NCBI GenBank assembly: GCA_038146865.1 | Contig: JAYQSL010000001.1 | Span: 248,001 to 312,000, forward strand | Length of the DNA: 64,000 nucleotides | Direction of reading: 5' to 3' | From: GCA-2709075 sp038146865 | Lineage (GTDB): Bacteria; Pseudomonadota; Alphaproteobacteria; MPNO01; UBA2964 | Notes under the pieces: model-generated | What the model was told of the DNA's origin: nothing | The model's input: the letters and a program-made list of their open reading frames with translations, nothing else | Database searches by the model: none | Program-made: the position numbers and the translations under genes | Shown here: positions 37,258 to 44,905 of the stretch, in pieces | How positions within the stretch are numbered: the first letter of the stretch is position 1 | Layout: the number at the start of each line of letters is the position of its first letter

Positions 37258-38406
37258 ATGACTGCTAGAACTAAGCCACCTTTTAGAGCAGACATCGTGG
37301 GCAGTTTTCTGCGCCCGGAAAAATTAAAGGAAGCCCGAAGACGGGCAGGAATGGAATTAGACTCTACAGCTGATAAAGAGGGTGATGGACCGCTTTCTCA
37401 GCAAGAGCTAAGGACTGTAGAGAACGAATGCATAAGCGAGATTATTAAATTTCAAGAAAGCATAGGTCTCAAAGCAGTTAGCGATGGAGAGTTTAGGCGG
37501 GGTAGCTGGGCTTATGATTTTGTTGGTAAGGTCGATGGTATTGAATTAAAGCGCCCCGAGGCTTCAGCAGATGCTACGTTTTCGTCGGGTTTTCAGCCAC
37601 CGGTTGCACATGCTGTAAGTAAAGTCAGACAGCCTAAAGGTGGTATCTTTATTGAAGATTGGAAGTTTGCTGACAGTCTCACCAGCTTACCGGTCAAAGC
37701 GACGATGCCCTCGCCCACTATTATGTTTGTGCGCGGAGGGCGAGGGGCTGTTGATGAAACAGTATATCCCGATCTTGAGGAGTTTTTTGAGGACTTAACT
37801 GGTGTCTACAGAGACGAAATATCCGATTTGGTCAACTTAGGCGCGACCTACATTCAGATCGATAATACTGATGCCGCGCTGCTTTGTGATCCTAAATTCC
37901 AAGAGGCCTCTCGCAGAAAAGGTTTGGAGCCTTCTGAACAGATTAAGCTTCAGGGGAAATTAGTATCGATGGCAACCCGGGATCGTCCGGATCACGTGGC
38001 TGTAACAATGCATTTATGTCGAGGAAATTCCGCGGGCGCTTGGTTAGCGGAAGGATCTTATGATTTTGTAGCTGAGTCACTTTTCAACGACTTTGATGTC
38101 GATGGATATTTCCTCGAATACGATAGCGAGCGTGCGGGTGATTTCACGCCACTGAGATTTGCTAAAGACGATAGCATCATCGTGCTAGGGCTCATAACCA
38201 CTAAGACGCCAGAAAATGATGATAGGGATACCCTTATGAGGCGGATTGATGAGGCAAGTAAATACGTAAACATTGAGAATTTATGTTTGAGTCCACAATG
38301 TGGTTTTGCAAGTGCAGCGAAGGGAAACCCGGTTTCTTTTGATGATCAAAAAAGAAAACTTGAATTGACTCTTAGTGTCGCAGATGAGGTCTGGGGTTCC
38401 GAGTAA
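37258..38406 (+). CDS. MetE C-terminal-type zinc methyltransferase (paralogue 2, YxjG-like)
   Basis: A 382-residue protein of the short MetE-like group typified by Bacillus YxjG/YxjH. It has ADIVGSFLRPEKL, SDGEFRRGSW, and an intact zinc site: MHLCRGN (H, C), FLEYD (E) and SPQCGFAS (C). Predicted to transfer a methyl group to or from a thiol. Its stop TAA shares its last base with the ATG of paralogue 3 (TAATG), so the two are translated together and may work together. It is clearly distinct in sequence from paralogues 1 and 3. Confidence 0.82.
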   Translation: MTARTKPPFRADIVGSFLRPEKLKEARRRAGMELDSTADKEGDGPLSQQELRTVENECISEIIKFQESIGLKAVSDGEFRRGSWAYDFVGKVDGIELKRPEASADATFSSGFQPPVAHAVSKVRQPKGGIFIEDWKFADSLTSLPVKATMPSPTIMFVRGGRGAVDETVYPDLEEFFEDLTGVYRDEISDLVNLGATYIQIDNTDAALLCDPKFQEASRRKGLEPSEQIKLQGKLVSMATRDRPDHVAVTMHLCRGNSAGAWLAEGSYDFVAESLFNDFDVDGYFLEYDSERAGDFTPLRFAKDDSIIVLGLITTKTPENDDRDTLMRRIDEASKYVNIENLCLSPQCGFASAAKGNPVSFDDQKRKLELTLSVADEVWGSE

Positions 38407-39446
38407 TGCCAGATATCCCTGAAAATATCCCTAACACAATAGTCGGGTCTTATGTCCAACCAGATTGGCTAATAGATAGGGAGAAGTTTCATTCTCTTGC
38501 TCCCCCAAGAGTGAGAGCTAGGAGTATTTGGAAAATCGAAGACGATTACATAGAGCAAGCACAGGATGCTGCGACCTTGGCTGCGGTGCATGATTTTGAG
38601 CAAGCTGGATTGGACATTTTAGGTGATGGAGAAATTCGTCGGGAGAGCTATTCTAATCGATTTGCGACAGAGCTTGGTGGCGTGGACGTGGAAAATCCTG
38701 GCGTGGTGCGTGGTCGCTCGGGTAATCCGTTAAGTGTTCCTCGGGTGGTAGGCCCGATATGCCGAGATAAATCTGTCCAGGCGAGAGATGTTGCGTTCTT
38801 GAGATCAATAACTGAAAAGCCAATAAAAGCGACTGTGCCAGGTCCCTTTACATTGGCTGCACAGGTTGTCGATGAATATTACCGAGATCAGGAAGCTTGC
38901 GCGATGGCCTTCGCCAGTGCTGTAAATGCCGAAATTCGCGATTTATTTTCTGCAGGTGCTGATATCGTCCAGCTTGATGAACCTTGGATGGAAGCATGGC
39001 CCGATAAGGCCGATGATTTTGCCGTCAAGGTGGTTAATAGAGCACTGGATGAAATTGCAGGAGTCACCGCGATACACCTCTGTTTTGGATATGCCTTCTC
39101 AGTTAAAAATAAACCCAGTGGGTACTCTTTTCTGGAAGCTCTAGACGACGCTTCAGTGGATATAATTTCTATTGAGGCAGCACAACCAAAACTTGATCTG
39201 TCCATCCTGCAGCGTCTCCCCTCCAAAAGGATTATGCTTGGTGTTTTAGATCTTGGGGACACGGAGATAGAAAGTCCTGAATTAATTGCAGAGCGTATAC
39301 GAAGGGCGCTTAAGGTGGTTCCATCGAACAAGTTATTGGTAGCCCCTGATTGTGGCATGAAGTACATGCCCCACGATATTGCGTTTGCAAAATTAAAATC
39401 GATGGTGGAGGGGACGCGAATTGTAAGAAATGAGCTTGGAATATAA
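38406..39446 (+). CDS. MetE C-terminal-type zinc methyltransferase (paralogue 3)
   Basis: A 346-residue protein with NTIVGSYVQPDWLID at the start, LGDGEIRRESY, and the zinc ligands IHLCFGY (H, C), SIEAAQP (E) and APDCGMKYMP (C). It is coupled to paralogue 2 by a one-base stop/start overlap and is followed by a dienelactone hydrolase gene 2 bases downstream, so at least three genes share a transcript. The substrate is unknown; the shared neighbourhood suggests a small-molecule demethylation or methyl-transfer pathway rather than plain methionine synthesis. Confidence 0.82.
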   Translation: MPDIPENIPNTIVGSYVQPDWLIDREKFHSLAPPRVRARSIWKIEDDYIEQAQDAATLAAVHDFEQAGLDILGDGEIRRESYSNRFATELGGVDVENPGVVRGRSGNPLSVPRVVGPICRDKSVQARDVAFLRSITEKPIKATVPGPFTLAAQVVDEYYRDQEACAMAFASAVNAEIRDLFSAGADIVQLDEPWMEAWPDKADDFAVKVVNRALDEIAGVTAIHLCFGYAFSVKNKPSGYSFLEALDDASVDIISIEAAQPKLDLSILQRLPSKRIMLGVLDLGDTEIESPELIAERIRRALKVVPSNKLLVAPDCGMKYMPHDIAFAKLKSMVEGTRIVRNELGI

Positions 39447-39448
39447 AA

Positions 39449-40123
39449 ATGAATGAGGACATCTATCTTAAGGCGCCAGATGGGCATGAATTTAGCGCTT
39501 ATCTATCCCGACCCACAGGTCCAATTTTGGGTGGCATTGTGGTTGCAATGGAGATGTATGGGGTCAATAACTATTTGAGGGGAGTATGTGATCGCTTTTC
39601 CTCAGAGGGTTACATTTGTATTGCTCCGGCTTTTTTTGACAGACATGAAAAGTTTTTGAATCTTCCCTATGACGAAAATGGAAGCAAGCGCGGGAAGGAG
39701 CTCTCTCGGGCTAACAACTTTGATCTGACACTTGAAGACGCGCACACAGCACGTGATTTTATCAAGACAGATGCCGGCAAGGTTGCAATTTTGGGGTATT
39801 GTTTTGGTGGTACGGTGAGCTGGCTAGGTTCTTGCCGAGGGGACTTTGATGCCTCTGTACCCTATTATGGGTCGAATATGTGCGATTATCCTGATGAGCC
39901 GGCAAGATGTCCGACGCTCTGTCACGTGGGGGATTTGGATACCGCTGTTCCTCCGGACCAAGTGTCGATGTTTCAGAAAAAGAGACCAGAGGTTAATTGG
40001 TGCGTATACAACGGAGCCCGGCATGGATTTGATAATTGGACTAGGCATGAGCGTTACCATCAAGAGGCAGCGGATTTGGCTAGAGCGAGAACGTTAGAAT
40101 TTCTTGCTAGGGAGTTAGCATAG
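39449..40123 (+). CDS. Dienelactone hydrolase-family protein
   Basis: A 224-residue alpha/beta hydrolase with a cysteine nucleophile elbow GYCFGG (C118), as in carboxymethylenebutenolidase, an acid in GDLDTAVPP and a histidine in ARHGFDNW (H192). It begins with the typical APDGHEFSAYLSRP strand. Dienelactone hydrolases open lactone products of ring cleavage; the neighbours here do not confirm that substrate. It lies 2 bases after MetE-like paralogue 3. Confidence 0.87.
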   Translation: MNEDIYLKAPDGHEFSAYLSRPTGPILGGIVVAMEMYGVNNYLRGVCDRFSSEGYICIAPAFFDRHEKFLNLPYDENGSKRGKELSRANNFDLTLEDAHTARDFIKTDAGKVAILGYCFGGTVSWLGSCRGDFDASVPYYGSNMCDYPDEPARCPTLCHVGDLDTAVPPDQVSMFQKKRPEVNWCVYNGARHGFDNWTRHERYHQEAADLARARTLEFLARELA

Positions 40124-40225
40124 GATCTCTTAAAGCCCATGCAGATTTAAGAGAATGACTTTTTTGTGACAGTGAATTTTTTTTGCAGTTAATTGAGGGC
40201 TCGTTTTTTTTCGGAGGTCATAAGA

Positions 40226-41533
40226 ATTTCTGGCAAAAAATTGAAAATTGGTGGTGGGCTTTCCCGCGCACTGTCCAATCGAAATTTCGGTATTTACACT
40301 GCTGGTAACGCGCCCTCTTTAATTGGAATTTGGGCGCAAAGGCTCGCTTCAGGTTGGCTTATGTGGGAAATGACTAAATCGCCTGCAATGCTGGGCTGGC
40401 TTGGCTTTGTAGATCTGATCCCGTTTGTCATAGTTTCTCCCTTTGCTGGTCTAATTACTGATCGCTTCGACAAAATTTTGCTTGCTCGAATTATTAAATT
40501 TCTTGCCATGTCCGTCGGGGTGGCTCTAATGACATTGACTTTTATGGGTAGTATTTCGCCTGGTCTAATTCTACTGCTTGGGTTCCTTACGGGTGTGACG
40601 GATGGTTTATTTCAGCCGGTCAGAACCTCTTTAGCATCGGTAATGGTCCCGAGGGATACCTTGGCCTCCGCTGTTGCTATAAACTCCCTGGTGTTTAACC
40701 TTGCAAGGTTCATTGGTCCTGCTGCGGCTGGCTTAATTCTGGCTCTTGTGGGAGCAGAAGACATTTCTACTGCGTCAGATGCCACCTCACCTGTTAAAAC
40801 GGCCGATCAAGTTATAGAAGTTGGATGGGTTTTCCTCTTTGCGGTTCTGTCTTATCTATTTTTCCTAACAGCTCTTTTTTTTGTGAAAATCAGTGATGAC
40901 GCACCAACCAAAATTACCCGGCCACGCATCGGGGAAGAGCTGCTAGAGGGAGTCCGTTATTCTCTAGCGCATCCGGCCATTGGACCACTTTTCATGATGG
41001 TTGGCGCTGTAGCGATTTTTATTCGTCCTGTAATGGAATTGCTTCCTGGTTTTGCTGATGATGTTTTTGGCCAAGGAAAACAGGGCTACGTGACCTTAGT
41101 CTCAATGATCGGGCTCGGGGCGATGTTTTCAGGATTTTGGATTGGTTGGCGAGGTCGGATAGAGGGTTTGTTGAAAATTGGCCTATCCTCGGTAGCAATA
41201 ATGGGTGCTTCGGTTGTTTTGTTCTCCCTGACTAAAAGTTTTAACATTGCAATTGGCTGCATGATTGTTTTTGGGGGATCACAAATGCTGATCGGAACGG
41301 CATTTCAGACTATGGTTCAAAGCTCAGCGGATCCCGGATTGCGCGGTCGAGTGATGTCAATTTTTGGGCTTCTTTGGGTTGGGTCAATTGCTTTCGGTGC
41401 AGCTGCGATTGGCCTATTTGGAGAGATTTTTGGTTTGCCGATGCCAACCGCGGTATTTGCCCTAGTGGGGATTGCGATCTGTGCTTACGGATTACGTTAT
41501 TTTCTGCAGATCAAGACGTCAGTGGAGCAATAA
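40226..41533 (+). CDS. MFS exporter (EntS-like group), probable ATT start
   Basis: An inner-membrane transporter of about 435 residues with some twelve helices and the MFS motif ITDRFDKI between helices 2 and 3. The open frame reaches TTG 40193 with no ribosome site. A perfect GGAGGT at 40213-40218 is followed 7 bases later by in-frame ATT 40226, and a start there aligns the N-terminus (SGKKLKIGGGLSRALSNRNF) with that of the paralogue downstream (GSETRRPGGLKRAFSHRNF). ATT is a rare start, known from infC. The substrate is unknown; drug or siderophore exporters are the nearest characterised types. Confidence 0.82.
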   Translation: MSGKKLKIGGGLSRALSNRNFGIYTAGNAPSLIGIWAQRLASGWLMWEMTKSPAMLGWLGFVDLIPFVIVSPFAGLITDRFDKILLARIIKFLAMSVGVALMTLTFMGSISPGLILLLGFLTGVTDGLFQPVRTSLASVMVPRDTLASAVAINSLVFNLARFIGPAAAGLILALVGAEDISTASDATSPVKTADQVIEVGWVFLFAVLSYLFFLTALFFVKISDDAPTKITRPRIGEELLEGVRYSLAHPAIGPLFMMVGAVAIFIRPVMELLPGFADDVFGQGKQGYVTLVSMIGLGAMFSGFWIGWRGRIEGLLKIGLSSVAIMGASVVLFSLTKSFNIAIGCMIVFGGSQMLIGTAFQTMVQSSADPGLRGRVMSIFGLLWVGSIAFGAAAIGLFGEIFGLPMPTAVFALVGIAICAYGLRYFLQIKTSVEQ

Positions 41534-41619
41534 AGTTTAACAAAGTTGGTAAGGCGACAAAGGCAAAGCGGCGCCTTATTATTAGCTAATGTTCAAAATT
41601 CTTATGGGGTGTTTTATCC

Positions 41620-42879
41620 GTGGGCAGTGAAACCAGAAGGCCCGGTGGGTTAAAGCGTGCCTTTTCCCATCGTAATTTTTTAATCTATTTTCTTGGTAAT
41701 TTTCCATCGCAAATTGGGGTATGGGCTCAGAGGACAGCGCTCGGTTGGCTAGCTTGGAAAATGACTGACTCCGCGTTTTATGTCGGTCTTCTGGGATTTG
41801 CGGATTTAATTCCCATCATTCTCTTGTCTCCCTTCTCTGGGTATCTCACTGATCGGTTCGACCGATTAGTGCTTGGCAAGATAATTACCATCGCAAATAT
41901 TTTCGTTACCGGAGCTTTGGCAATTCTTGGTTTTGCCGATTTGTTAACCATCGAGCTTTTGGTTTTATTTGCTTTTCTAACTGGAGTTGACCATGCGATG
42001 TTCCAGCCGGTCAGAAGCACTCTAATGGGGGTTCTTACCTCGAAGGAGGACTTAAGTGCTGCAATAGCTATCAATGGATTTTCCTGGAATAGTGCCAGGT
42101 TCATAGGACCGGCTGTGGCTGGTGTCGCTCTGCAATTTACCCAAGAAACTACAATATTTGCTGCAAACGCAGTGCTCTATTTATGGTTCTTGATTTCATT
42201 CTGGTTATTGAACGTCCCCAAACATCGAGCGAGTAAACCTGTTGGAAATGATAGTGCTATTGGTCAAATTATTGCTGGATACCGATATATCTATAATCAC
42301 GGTTTGATAGGGCCGCTCCTGGCGATCCTCGCCTGCGCGTCACTGCTGACGCGACCGCTTGTTGAGTTACTTCCTGTGGCCTCAGGTGCAATGTTTGATC
42401 GAGGTGTAGACGGCTTGGCAATGCTAACTTCCGCCATGGGGATAGGTGCCATGTGCGCGGGGTACTGGATAGCGCAGCGTGGTCGCTTGGAGGGAATGGC
42501 GAAAATTACTGCCAACACCCTGCTCGCCACCCTAGTGGTCTTGCTAGTTTTTGCAACCACAACGAATTTTTACGTGGCTGTCGGCTGCATGTGGTGTATC
42601 GGATTCCAGTACTCAACTTACGCAACTTGTATCCAGACGATGATACAAACAGTGGCTGAAGATCATATGCGAGGTCGTGTTCTTGCCCTGTACGGGATGA
42701 TTTGGATCGGGTTTGCAGGAATCGGAGCGCTAATTGTTGGGGGGCTCGCCGATCTTTTGGGCCTTCGGGTCCCATTGGCCGCCGCAGGCATACTTTGCCT
42801 TGGGGTTTGGTATTGGGCTTCAAAAAGGTTAAAGAAAATAGATGAGGAATTGAAAAACCTTGGCCACATAGGATCTTAG
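41620..42879 (+). CDS. MFS exporter, paralogue of the preceding gene
   Basis: A 419-residue transporter clearly related to the upstream MFS protein along its length: IGVWAQRTALGWLAWKMT, LTDRFDRL, DHAMFQPVRSTLMGVL and MRGRVLALYGMIWIG each have a close match there. The start is GTG 41620. The two could be a tandem duplication with diverged specificity, or act as a pair. It is 86 bases after its paralogue. The following gene is a sulfurtransferase, 168 bases away. Confidence 0.85.
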   Translation: MGSETRRPGGLKRAFSHRNFLIYFLGNFPSQIGVWAQRTALGWLAWKMTDSAFYVGLLGFADLIPIILLSPFSGYLTDRFDRLVLGKIITIANIFVTGALAILGFADLLTIELLVLFAFLTGVDHAMFQPVRSTLMGVLTSKEDLSAAIAINGFSWNSARFIGPAVAGVALQFTQETTIFAANAVLYLWFLISFWLLNVPKHRASKPVGNDSAIGQIIAGYRYIYNHGLIGPLLAILACASLLTRPLVELLPVASGAMFDRGVDGLAMLTSAMGIGAMCAGYWIAQRGRLEGMAKITANTLLATLVVLLVFATTTNFYVAVGCMWCIGFQYSTYATCIQTMIQTVAEDHMRGRVLALYGMIWIGFAGIGALIVGGLADLLGLRVPLAAAGILCLGVWYWASKRLKKIDEELKNLGHIGS

Positions 42880-43047
42880 CCTGAAGGTCTCTCGCAAATT
42901 TTCTTGTTGATTGCGCCCACCATTCGGCGTCTGCACTGGGGCTTGACTGCAGTATTTTTTATTAGTCGAGCTGCTTATTGGGGTGTGCAAATCGAATAGG
43001 TCTATTAATTTAAAGTCGGGAAAATAAAACTCGGAAAAGAGAAATCA

Positions 43048-43866
43048 ATGACTGAACCCCTGTTGCCCTTAATTGTTGAGCCCCGCGATTTATATGCTTC
43101 ACTCGACTCACACAATTTATTGCTACTTGATCTAAATGTTCCTGAAGTCTATTCGGCAGGTCATATATCTGGAGCGGTCAACTTTCCGTTTTCCACCCTT
43201 TTAGGACCCAAACCTCCGGCTATGGGCTTAATCGCGCCCGAGGCTCAATTATCTGATGTCTTTTCAGCTATGGGGATCACCCCAGATCGGCATGTTGTAG
43301 CCTATGATTCAGAAGGGACAGGTAAAGCGTGCCGTCTCTTATGGACTCTAGATGTTGTCGGGCATACAAAATTTTCTTTGCTAAATGGCGGTCTCCCGGC
43401 CTGGTGTGCAGAGGGGCTGCCAGTCGAACAAACTCCCTGTGACCCAATTTCTTCAGAGTATAAAGTATCCTTTTCTCCAAAGGGGATTGCTGACAGTCGA
43501 TATATTTTGGCAAATTTAGATAATGAGGACGTTGTTGTCCTCGATTGTCGTAGTCAGGCTGAGTACGCAGGCCTTGATTTACGTTCAGCGCGAGGAGGAC
43601 ATATTCCAGGCGCCGTAAACATGGATTGGGTTCTCGCTATGGATCCCAATAATTCGGGGCGTCTAAAGCCTTCTGAGGAATTGAAAAATACCCTTAAAAA
43701 TCTTGGGATCACAGAAGATAAAGAAGTCATTGTTCACTGCCAAACTCACCATAGATCCTCTCATACTTATATTGTGTTGAAGCATTTAGGATTTGAAAAA
43801 ATTCGTGGCTACGATGGGTCGTGGTCTGATTGGGGCAATGATCCGAATTTGCCCATTGAAAACTAA
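43048..43866 (+). CDS. Two-domain sulfurtransferase (thiosulfate/3-mercaptopyruvate type)
   Basis: A 272-residue tandem rhodanese. The N-terminal inactive domain spans about 1-130 (LDLNVPEVYSAGHISGAVNFPF, GTGKACRLLWTLD) and the C-terminal catalytic domain has DCRSQAEY, GHIPGAVNMDW and the active-site cysteine C231 in VHCQTHHRSS. The six-residue loop CQTHHR differs from both the CRKGVT (thiosulfate) and CGSGVTA (mercaptopyruvate) forms, so the sulfur donor is not predicted. It precedes a radical SAM gene, which may need sulfur. Confidence 0.87.
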   Translation: MTEPLLPLIVEPRDLYASLDSHNLLLLDLNVPEVYSAGHISGAVNFPFSTLLGPKPPAMGLIAPEAQLSDVFSAMGITPDRHVVAYDSEGTGKACRLLWTLDVVGHTKFSLLNGGLPAWCAEGLPVEQTPCDPISSEYKVSFSPKGIADSRYILANLDNEDVVVLDCRSQAEYAGLDLRSARGGHIPGAVNMDWVLAMDPNNSGRLKPSEELKNTLKNLGITEDKEVIVHCQTHHRSSHTYIVLKHLGFEKIRGYDGSWSDWGNDPNLPIEN

Positions 43867-43869
43867 ATC

Positions 43870-43929
43870 ATGGATATGGAGGTTAAGTTGGGGTCCCAAA
43901 CTAATTTGGCGCTAGTGAATTTAGTCTGA
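43870..43929 (+). CDS. Possible 19-residue leader/micro-ORF coupled to the radical SAM gene
   Basis: An ATG 3 bases after the sulfurtransferase stop opens a frame of 19 codons (MDMEVKLGSQTNLALVNLV) whose TGA shares a base with the ATG of the radical SAM gene (TGATG). GGAGG inside it precedes an in-frame TTG, so a 13-residue version is also possible. It may serve only to couple translation. It has no cysteine or aromatic residue, which makes a role as a modified peptide less likely. Confidence 0.3.
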   Translation: MDMEVKLGSQTNLALVNLV

Positions 43930-44873
43930 TGAGAACCACAAAACGCCTCGATCCAAGAAAATTTATTGATCCGCTTTTTACGGTTGCGGGTGAAGAGAGA
44001 GCTTGCGTGCAACCCTCAAGACTCAAAACGCTTTGGGTGAATACCGGTACACTCTGTAATATTACTTGCGCTAACTGTTACATTGAAAGCAGTCCTCGCA
44101 ATGATAGGTTGGTTTACCTCAAGGCATCAGAAGTTAGGGCGGTTCTTGAAGAGATTGAAAAAGGAGACTTTGGTACCACTGAGATCGGTTTTACTGGCGG
44201 GGAACCTTTTTTAAATCCAGAAATAACAGCGATGCTTGAGGACTGTCTCTCAAGAAAATTTCAGGTTCTGATCCTGACCAACGCGATGAAGCCAATGCAG
44301 AATAAAAGAGATCAATTGCTTGGCTTGAATCATTGGTTCGGTGATCGGTTGAAACTCCGTGTTTCAATTGACCACTATGATCAGGCAACTCATGAGGCTG
44401 AGCGTGGAATAGGTTCGTGGGCATCGATGCTTGAGGGTATCAAGTTCTTATCTGACAATAATTTTCAATTTGATATTGCAGGTCGCACGCGATGGAACCA
44501 GGACGAAAATGAATTGCGCGAGGGATTTTCTCAGATGTTTGATGAACAGGGGATTAAAATCGACGCGCACGACCCTGTTGCTTTAACTTTGTTTCCCGAA
44601 ATGGACCAAGGGATTGATGTTCCAGAGATAACCTCGGCCTGTTGGGATATTTTGGGTGTAGATCCGGGAAGCCTAATGTGTGCGACATCGCGAATGTTGG
44701 TTAAACGCAAAGGAGCATCCAAACCCTCGCTGGTGGCTTGTACTTTACTTCCCTATGATAAGCAGTTTGAAATGGGAGAAACAGTTGAGGAGTCTTGGAG
44801 AGAAGTCTCATTAAACCACCCTCACTGTGCCAAATTTTGTGTTCTGGGTGGAGGTTCCTGCAGCGCCGGTTAA
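43929..44873 (+). CDS. Radical SAM protein with cysteine-rich C-terminal (auxiliary cluster) region
   Basis: A 314-residue enzyme with the CNITCANC cluster motif (C43, C47, C50), GGEPF for SAM binding, and LTNAM and SIDHY strands of the partial barrel. The C-terminal 80 residues hold six more cysteines (C238, C251, C271, C300, C304, C311, the last in HCAKFCVLGGGSC), resembling SPASM/twitch domains that bind extra [4Fe-4S] clusters. The substrate is unknown. The preceding sulfurtransferase and following M20 hydrolase suggest a small sulfur-containing product or peptide, but this is inference. Confidence 0.85.
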   Translation: MRTTKRLDPRKFIDPLFTVAGEERACVQPSRLKTLWVNTGTLCNITCANCYIESSPRNDRLVYLKASEVRAVLEEIEKGDFGTTEIGFTGGEPFLNPEITAMLEDCLSRKFQVLILTNAMKPMQNKRDQLLGLNHWFGDRLKLRVSIDHYDQATHEAERGIGSWASMLEGIKFLSDNNFQFDIAGRTRWNQDENELREGFSQMFDEQGIKIDAHDPVALTLFPEMDQGIDVPEITSACWDILGVDPGSLMCATSRMLVKRKGASKPSLVACTLLPYDKQFEMGETVEESWREVSLNHPHCAKFCVLGGGSCSAG

Positions 44874-44905
44874 GCAAGCGAGTCTGTCAATGATAGGAGG
44901 CCGTG

